From Myxococcales bacterium (GTDB taxonomy: Bacteria > Myxococcota_A > Polyangia > Haliangiales > Haliangiaceae): 64,000 nt of DNA. Positions within the stretch are counted from its first letter, which is position 1. Every line of letters begins with the position of its first letter. Of the stretch, positions 60,474 through 64,000 are shown one piece after another. The stretch spans positions 1-64,000 of the forward strand of contig JADKKI010000028.1 in NCBI GenBank assembly GCA_016720595.1. Direction: 5' to 3'. The position numbers were made by a program, and so were the translations under genes. The notes beneath the pieces are model-generated. The model had not been told where the DNA came from, did not search any database, and worked only from the letters and a program-made list of their open reading frames with translations.

Positions 60474-61430
60474 CTACCGTGTCGTTGGTGCCGGCGGCAC
60501 CGGCGGCACCAGCATCTGGCCGAGGCCGCGGACCTCCGCGGAGCCGAGCGTCTTCACGAACAGCATCGGCAGCTCTGCGATCGGTGTCTTCGCGCGCTTC
60601 GCGAGCTCGCCGAGATAGTGCGCGTTGAGCGCGCGGCGATCGCGCGACAGGCTCCCGTGCGCGGCGACCTCCGCGAGCGGCGTCGCGAGCGTGGGATCCG
60701 CGAGCAGCGCATCGAGCACGCGCGCGAGCGGCGTCCCGGTGGGGAAGTGATCGGGATAGACCTGGTTGACCACCAGCTGCTGCGGGACGATGCCGATCGC
60801 GGACAGCTTGTCCTCGAGCTCGATCGCTTCGTTGACCGGCATCTCCTCGGCGAGCGTGACCAGCACCGCCGCGGTCTGCTTGGGATCGATGAGCAGGGTC
60901 TTGACCGCGCGAGCGTCGCGGGTGAGCGGACCCTCCGGAACGGTGTCGACGATCACCCACGGCACCTTGAGCATCGAGACCGAGTGTCCCGACGCGGGCA
61001 TGTCGAACACCACCGTGTCCCACACCGGCTTGCCCTTCTTCTCTTCCTTGGCGTGGAACCACGCCTTGCCGAGCAGTGCGTAGTCATCGAGCCCGGGGAT
61101 GGCGCGGAGGAACGCGCGGGTCACGCGGTTCTCGAACACCATCTCGTAGACGCTCTTGAACTTGAGGATCATGAGGCCGTACTCGGCGAGCGCCGAGGCC
61201 GGGGTCGCATTGACCGCCCACAGGTTCGCGGCGAGCTGCACGGGTTCGCTGCCTACCGGCGGCTTATCGAAGTAGTTCCCGAAGCGGTCGTTGGCGTTGG
61301 TCTCGTAGAGCAGGGTCTTCTTGCCCCGTGCAGCACACTGCCCCGCGATCGCCGCGGCCACGGTGCTGCGGCCCACGCCGCCCTTGCCGAGCACGAGGAT
61401 CAAGCGGCGGTCGTACAACGACGCGGTCAT
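60474..61430 (-). CDS. ArsA/GET3-family ATPase
   Basis: The 318-residue protein has the deviant Walker A LGKGGVGRSTVAAAIAG, where the P-loop Lys is Arg but the signature Lys earlier in the loop remains, as often seen in actinobacterial and myxobacterial ArsA-like proteins. Further motifs are VFDMPASGHSVSM and VVNQVYPDHFP. It lacks the second ATPase half of E. coli ArsA and may bind tail-anchored or other membrane proteins. It overlaps a lipoprotein gene by 4 nt (ATGA). Confidence 0.87.
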   Translation of the reverse strand: MTASLYDRRLILVLGKGGVGRSTVAAAIAGQCAARGKKTLLYETNANDRFGNYFDKPPVGSEPVQLAANLWAVNATPASALAEYGLMILKFKSVYEMVFENRVTRAFLRAIPGLDDYALLGKAWFHAKEEKKGKPVWDTVVFDMPASGHSVSMLKVPWVIVDTVPEGPLTRDARAVKTLLIDPKQTAAVLVTLAEEMPVNEAIELEDKLSAIGIVPQQLVVNQVYPDHFPTGTPLARVLDALLADPTLATPLAEVAAHGSLSRDRRALNAHYLGELAKRAKTPIAELPMLFVKTLGSAEVRGLGQMLVPPVPPAPTTR

Positions 61431-61843
61431 GGCGTCTTCGGAGCGGGCGCGGGCGTAGGTTGCACGGGCACGGCCACGGGCTTGTCCTCCACCACCACGG
61501 CTACCCCGGACGCCTCTGCGCTGCGGTACCCGAACAACCTTCGCAGCACCCACACGCCGTCGTCGGGGGTGATGTCGACCTGGATGTTGACGACCTTGTC
61601 GGCTCCGAGAGCCTTGGCGGCAGACAGCAGCATCCGGTTGACCACGCGATCGAGATCGACGTGGCCCGGGATCGGGATGAACAGGAAATAGGCGCTGGTG
61701 ACCTGCGCGTGGACCACCGCGATCGGTCGCAGGTTCGGGCCGACGTACAGGGACTCGGGCTGCACGCGTACCGTGGAGACCGAGGAGCAGGCCATCGCGA
61801 CGATCGTCACCATGGCGAGTGCGAGGCTCCGGGGCCAGGACAT
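61427..61843 (-). CDS. Hypothetical lipoprotein
   Basis: The 138-residue protein has a lipoprotein signal ending VAMAC. Its mature part includes a YFLFIPIPGHVDLDRVVNRM segment and LGADKVVNIQVDITPDDGVW, like other small lipoproteins of unknown function (possible DUF domain), and a Pro/Ala-rich end. TAGCGT lies 6 nt before the ATG. It is cotranscribed with the ArsA-like gene. Confidence 0.65.
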   Translation of the reverse strand: MSWPRSLALAMVTIVAMACSSVSTVRVQPESLYVGPNLRPIAVVHAQVTSAYFLFIPIPGHVDLDRVVNRMLLSAAKALGADKVVNIQVDITPDDGVWVLRRLFGYRSAEASGVAVVVEDKPVAVPVQPTPAPAPKTP

Positions 61844-61849
61844 GTGCGC

Positions 61850-61855
61850 ACGCTA
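61850..61855 (-). promoter_or_regulatory. Putative -10 box (TAGCGT) of a leaderless promoter
   Basis: TAGCGT on the minus strand ends 6 nt before the ATG of the lipoprotein gene, back to back with the TAGGAT box at 61882. Confidence 0.45.
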
Positions 61856-61881
61856 ACACGGCGACTCCGGGCCAGCGATGA

Positions 61882-61887
61882 TAGGAT
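61882..61887 (+). promoter_or_regulatory. Putative -10 box (TAGGAT) of a leaderless promoter
   Basis: TAGGAT ends 8 nt before GTG 61896 and supports that start over ATG 61878, which would place the box inside the coding region. Confidence 0.45.
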
Positions 61888-61895
61888 CCCTGATC

Positions 61896-62810
61896 GTGGT
61901 GCGGAGGTTGACGTCGCTCGTCCTGAGCGCACTCGTGATCGTGACGCCGGTGACGGCCGTCGCCCAACCTGCGCCCGCGCCAGCCCCGATCACCGGCCCC
62001 GAGGCGGCGCTCAACCTCAAGATCGCGGTCTGGCGGTTCGACGCCCTCGGGATCGAGCCCGAGCTGGTGGCGCGTCTCGAGACGCTGTTCAGGATGGAGC
62101 TGGCGCGGCTCTCGAAGGTCCCCCTCCCCACGCGGCGCGACATCGAGCGTGCGGTGACCGTCGACCAGCAGCAGTGCACCGGCGAGGAGAAGTGTCTCGC
62201 CGCCGTGGGCAAGAAGCTCGGGGTCGACATCGTGGTCACCGGGACCGTCGGCGCGATGGGCTCGGCCTACGTGCTCAACATCAAGGCCGTGGACTCGGCC
62301 ACCGCGAAGCAGGTCCAGCGCATCCAGAGCGATCCGCTCCGCGGCAGCCCGGACGAGCTGATCGAGGGCATGCGCGTCGCCGCGTACAAGTTGCTCGCCC
62401 CCGAACAGCTCCACGGGTCGATCCAGGTCCAGACCGACATGGTCGGCGCCGAGGTCCGGCTCGATGACAAGGCGATCGGCAAGACGCCGCTGCCCAACCT
62501 CGGCGTGATCGCGAAGCTCCCGCTCGGCAAGCACAAGCTGCGTGTCCAGGCGCCCGGCTACGACCCGTTCGACGACGAGGTCGACGTCCACTTCCAGAAG
62601 GTCAGCCAGGTCGGCGTCCGCTTGCTCGTCAGCAAGGACGTGACCGGCACCGGCAAGGTCGCGACGATCATCCGCAAGCCGTTCTACACGCGCACCTGGT
62701 TCATCGTCGCCGCAGGCGCGGCAGCGGTCAGCCTCGGCGCCCTGATCGGGTGGCAGATCGGCAAGGTCGATGTGGTGGACTGCGGTACGGGGAGCAACCC
62801 CCAGTGCTGA
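61896..62810 (+). CDS. Exported PEGA-domain protein with C-terminal membrane helix
   Basis: The 304-residue protein has a signal peptide (LVLSALVIVTPVTAVAQ), a domain with IAVWRFDALGIEPELVARLE and CTGEEKCLAAVGKKLGVDIV (as in TolB-N/GNA1162-like proteins), a PEGA domain (GSIQVQTDMVGAEVRLDDKA, LPLGKHKLRVQAPGYDPFDD) and a TM helix TWFIVAAGAAAVSLGALIGW. It overlaps the next gene by 7 nt. The pair is probably an envelope complex. Confidence 0.8.
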   Translation: MVRRLTSLVLSALVIVTPVTAVAQPAPAPAPITGPEAALNLKIAVWRFDALGIEPELVARLETLFRMELARLSKVPLPTRRDIERAVTVDQQQCTGEEKCLAAVGKKLGVDIVVTGTVGAMGSAYVLNIKAVDSATAKQVQRIQSDPLRGSPDELIEGMRVAAYKLLAPEQLHGSIQVQTDMVGAEVRLDDKAIGKTPLPNLGVIAKLPLGKHKLRVQAPGYDPFDDEVDVHFQKVSQVGVRLLVSKDVTGTGKVATIIRKPFYTRTWFIVAAGAAAVSLGALIGWQIGKVDVVDCGTGSNPQC

Positions 62811-63679
62811 ACCGCAGCGTCGTCGTGCTCGCGCTCCTCGCGAGCTCTGCCGCGTACGCGGATCGCGTCGTGGCGCTGGCGCCCCTGTCCACCCTCGGCA
62901 CCGAGGACACCTCGGCGTCGACCAAGAAGCTCACCGGTCAGATCGAGGTCGCGCTCGCCGCACTCCCTGGGACCAAGGTCGTGACCACCGCACAGGTCGT
63001 CGCGGCGATCACCAAGGCCAAGAAGCCGGCGCTCAAGCTGTGTGAGCGCGACCCCGCGTGCCTGGCGGAGCTCGGGAAGCTGGTCGGTGCCACGGTCGTG
63101 ATCGACGGCGAGGTCGGCGGCCTCGGAGAGTCCAAGGTGGTCTATCTCGGAGCCACCGATGTGGCCAGCGGCAAGGAGATGCGCTCCACCACGCTGCAGG
63201 TCGGCGCTCAGGACGATGGCGGCGGCCCCAGCGGTGCCGCGGTCCGGCTGCTCGAGCCCGATCGCTATCGCGGCGTACTCCGCTTCGCGATCGATGCCGG
63301 CGGGGCGACGATCTACGTCAACGGCAGCAAGGTCGCCCTCGGACCCAAGAGCGAGATCGCACTTCCGGTGGGCACCCAGGCGGTCCGCGTCACGCACCCG
63401 GAGTACCGGGACTTCGTGAAGTTCATCGACGTCTCGTACGGCAAGACCACCGAGGTCGCCGTGGGGATGACCCAGTACCCGATCATCCAGCACGATCTCC
63501 AGGGCAAGCCGATCAACAGCGATCGGATCACCTACATCGATCCGCCGTGGTATCGGCGCCCGATCGCGGTCGGCGTCGGGGCCACCGTGCTGCTGGTCGC
63601 CACCGCGATCATCGTGGGCAACATCGTCCACACGTTCCCCAGCGGAGAGTGTCGGCGCGTCGGCGGCGGAGCGTGTTAG
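62804..63679 (+). CDS. Paralog of the preceding exported PEGA-type protein
   Basis: The 291-residue protein starts at GTG overlapping the previous stop: MLNRSVVVLALLASSAAYAD, a signal peptide. Its layout parallels the previous gene: CERDPACLAELGKLVGATVV, GGATIYVNGSKVALGPKSEI (PEGA-like), and a C-terminal TM, VGVGATVLLVATAIIVGNIV, then Cys at the very end. Both proteins end in short Cys-containing tails. Confidence 0.78.
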   Translation: MLNRSVVVLALLASSAAYADRVVALAPLSTLGTEDTSASTKKLTGQIEVALAALPGTKVVTTAQVVAAITKAKKPALKLCERDPACLAELGKLVGATVVIDGEVGGLGESKVVYLGATDVASGKEMRSTTLQVGAQDDGGGPSGAAVRLLEPDRYRGVLRFAIDAGGATIYVNGSKVALGPKSEIALPVGTQAVRVTHPEYRDFVKFIDVSYGKTTEVAVGMTQYPIIQHDLQGKPINSDRITYIDPPWYRRPIAVGVGATVLLVATAIIVGNIVHTFPSGECRRVGGGAC

Positions 63680-63683
63680 CTGC

Positions 63684-63995
63684 TCAGCGAACGACGTTCC
63701 ACAGCTGGTTGATCTTCTTGTTCGCTCCACCGAAGTCCTGATCGCCGTACTTCTGGAGCACGTCCTTCAGGCCCTCGGTGAGCTGGGTCTGCGTGGCCTC
63801 GTCGACCTTCGCGCCCTTGACCCGGTTCTGCAGGCGCTGGACCTTGGCGCCGATGAAGCCGCGATTGACCTGGATCGCGTCGATGGTCTGGACCAGCTGG
63901 CTCGCGAGGATGAAGCCGCGGGTCCAGTCGCTCTCACCAAGTGCCTTGGTGACCTCGCCTTCGAGGTTTGACTGCGCTCCGAGATCGGCGTTCAT
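63684..63995 (-). CDS. Helical hypothetical protein, possibly the C-terminus of a longer protein
   Basis: The 103-residue frame starts at an ATG only five bases from the window edge, so it may be the end of a longer gene. It is strongly helical (LEGEVTKALGESDWTRGFIL, RGFIGAKVQRLQNRVKGAKV) and ends KINQLWNVVR. No family is recognised. Confidence 0.5.
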   Translation of the reverse strand: MNADLGAQSNLEGEVTKALGESDWTRGFILASQLVQTIDAIQVNRGFIGAKVQRLQNRVKGAKVDEATQTQLTEGLKDVLQKYGDQDFGGANKKINQLWNVVR

Positions 63996-64000
63996 GAGGC

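Noticed and set aside
60474..61430. ArsA-like gene as part of an arsenic resistance operon
   Set aside because: No arsB, arsR, arsC or arsD is adjacent, and the protein has a single ATPase half with a myxobacterial/actinobacterial-type loop.
60474..62591. 705-codon minus-strand frame joining the region opposite the PEGA gene to the ArsA-like gene
   Set aside because: The true start is the ATG at 61430, which overlaps the upstream stop and gives the normal ArsA-like N-terminus; the upstream part is antisense to the PEGA-domain gene.

Overview
This window looks like a chromosomal segment of a high-GC Myxococcota bacterium, probably from the Polyangia/Haliangium-Nannocystis side. The grounds are strong G/C bias at third codon positions, frequent GTG starts, Hanks-type Ser/Thr kinases with C-terminal membrane anchors, many Cys-anchored lipoproteins, PEGA/TPR proteins, a PocR-type sigma-54 activator, a SpoIVB-type S55 protease and a sigma-region-4 protein. 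The assignment is inference from gene content; there is no rRNA in the window. I saw no tRNA, rRNA, CRISPR array, IS element or prophage. No stretch over 300 bases lacks a gene; the longest gaps are 28752-29015, 3608-3842 and 38506-38695.

Layout. 1-3607: minus-strand genes (a partial conserved hypothetical, an M28 peptidase lipoprotein, a pair of CxxCH haem-motif envelope proteins, DUF3052). 3843-7646: hemH, an amidinotransferase-fold enzyme and an OmpA/TSP3 protein closed by a clear intrinsic terminator. 7715-14591: housekeeping block UPF0434-prs-rplY-pth-rpsF-rpsR-rplI-dnaB; the UPF0434 gene has an in-frame TGA at a conserved Cys codon, and dnaB carries a 420-residue intein with an endonuclease domain. 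14588-17626: a frameshifted PEGA membrane protein divergent from a Ser/Thr kinase. 17695-22527: a tightly coupled nucleoside-salvage operon (deoC-deoA-punA-cdd-amidohydrolase) whose DeoC has an N-terminal extension resembling a microcompartment encapsulation peptide. 22632-28751: small and accessory genes (macro domain, ferritin-like, XdhC/MocA pair, zinc ribbon, HAD phosphatase, HTH). 29016-33110: S55 protease and a secreted beta-propeller. 33124-37824 (minus): a four-gene overlapping operon of two lipoproteins, a kinase and a TPR protein. 38696-44369 (minus): a long operon with three related lipoproteins, an H1-like protein and a secreted phosphoesterase. 44513-52408: RNase HI, an envelope-polymer style cluster (NodB, GT2, MBL, GT-C), PilZ-Usp and a sigma-region-4 protein. 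52570-64000: a degenerate RAYT-like gene, an epimerase, a frameshifted hydrolase, a methyltransferase, yacG, a PocR-type activator, an ArsA-like ATPase and a PEGA-type pair.

Two features run through the window. Many genes are joined by 1- or 4-nt stop/start overlaps (ATGA, GTGA, TGATG), so polycistronic translation is the norm. At the first gene of many transcription units a TANNNT box lies 6-9 nt upstream of the start codon with no room for a Shine-Dalgarno leader, suggesting widespread leaderless mRNAs. Three places show damaged coding frames (14588-15903, 22887-23378, 54587-55338) and two contain pure G/C tracts; these are mutations or assembly errors and should be checked against reads.
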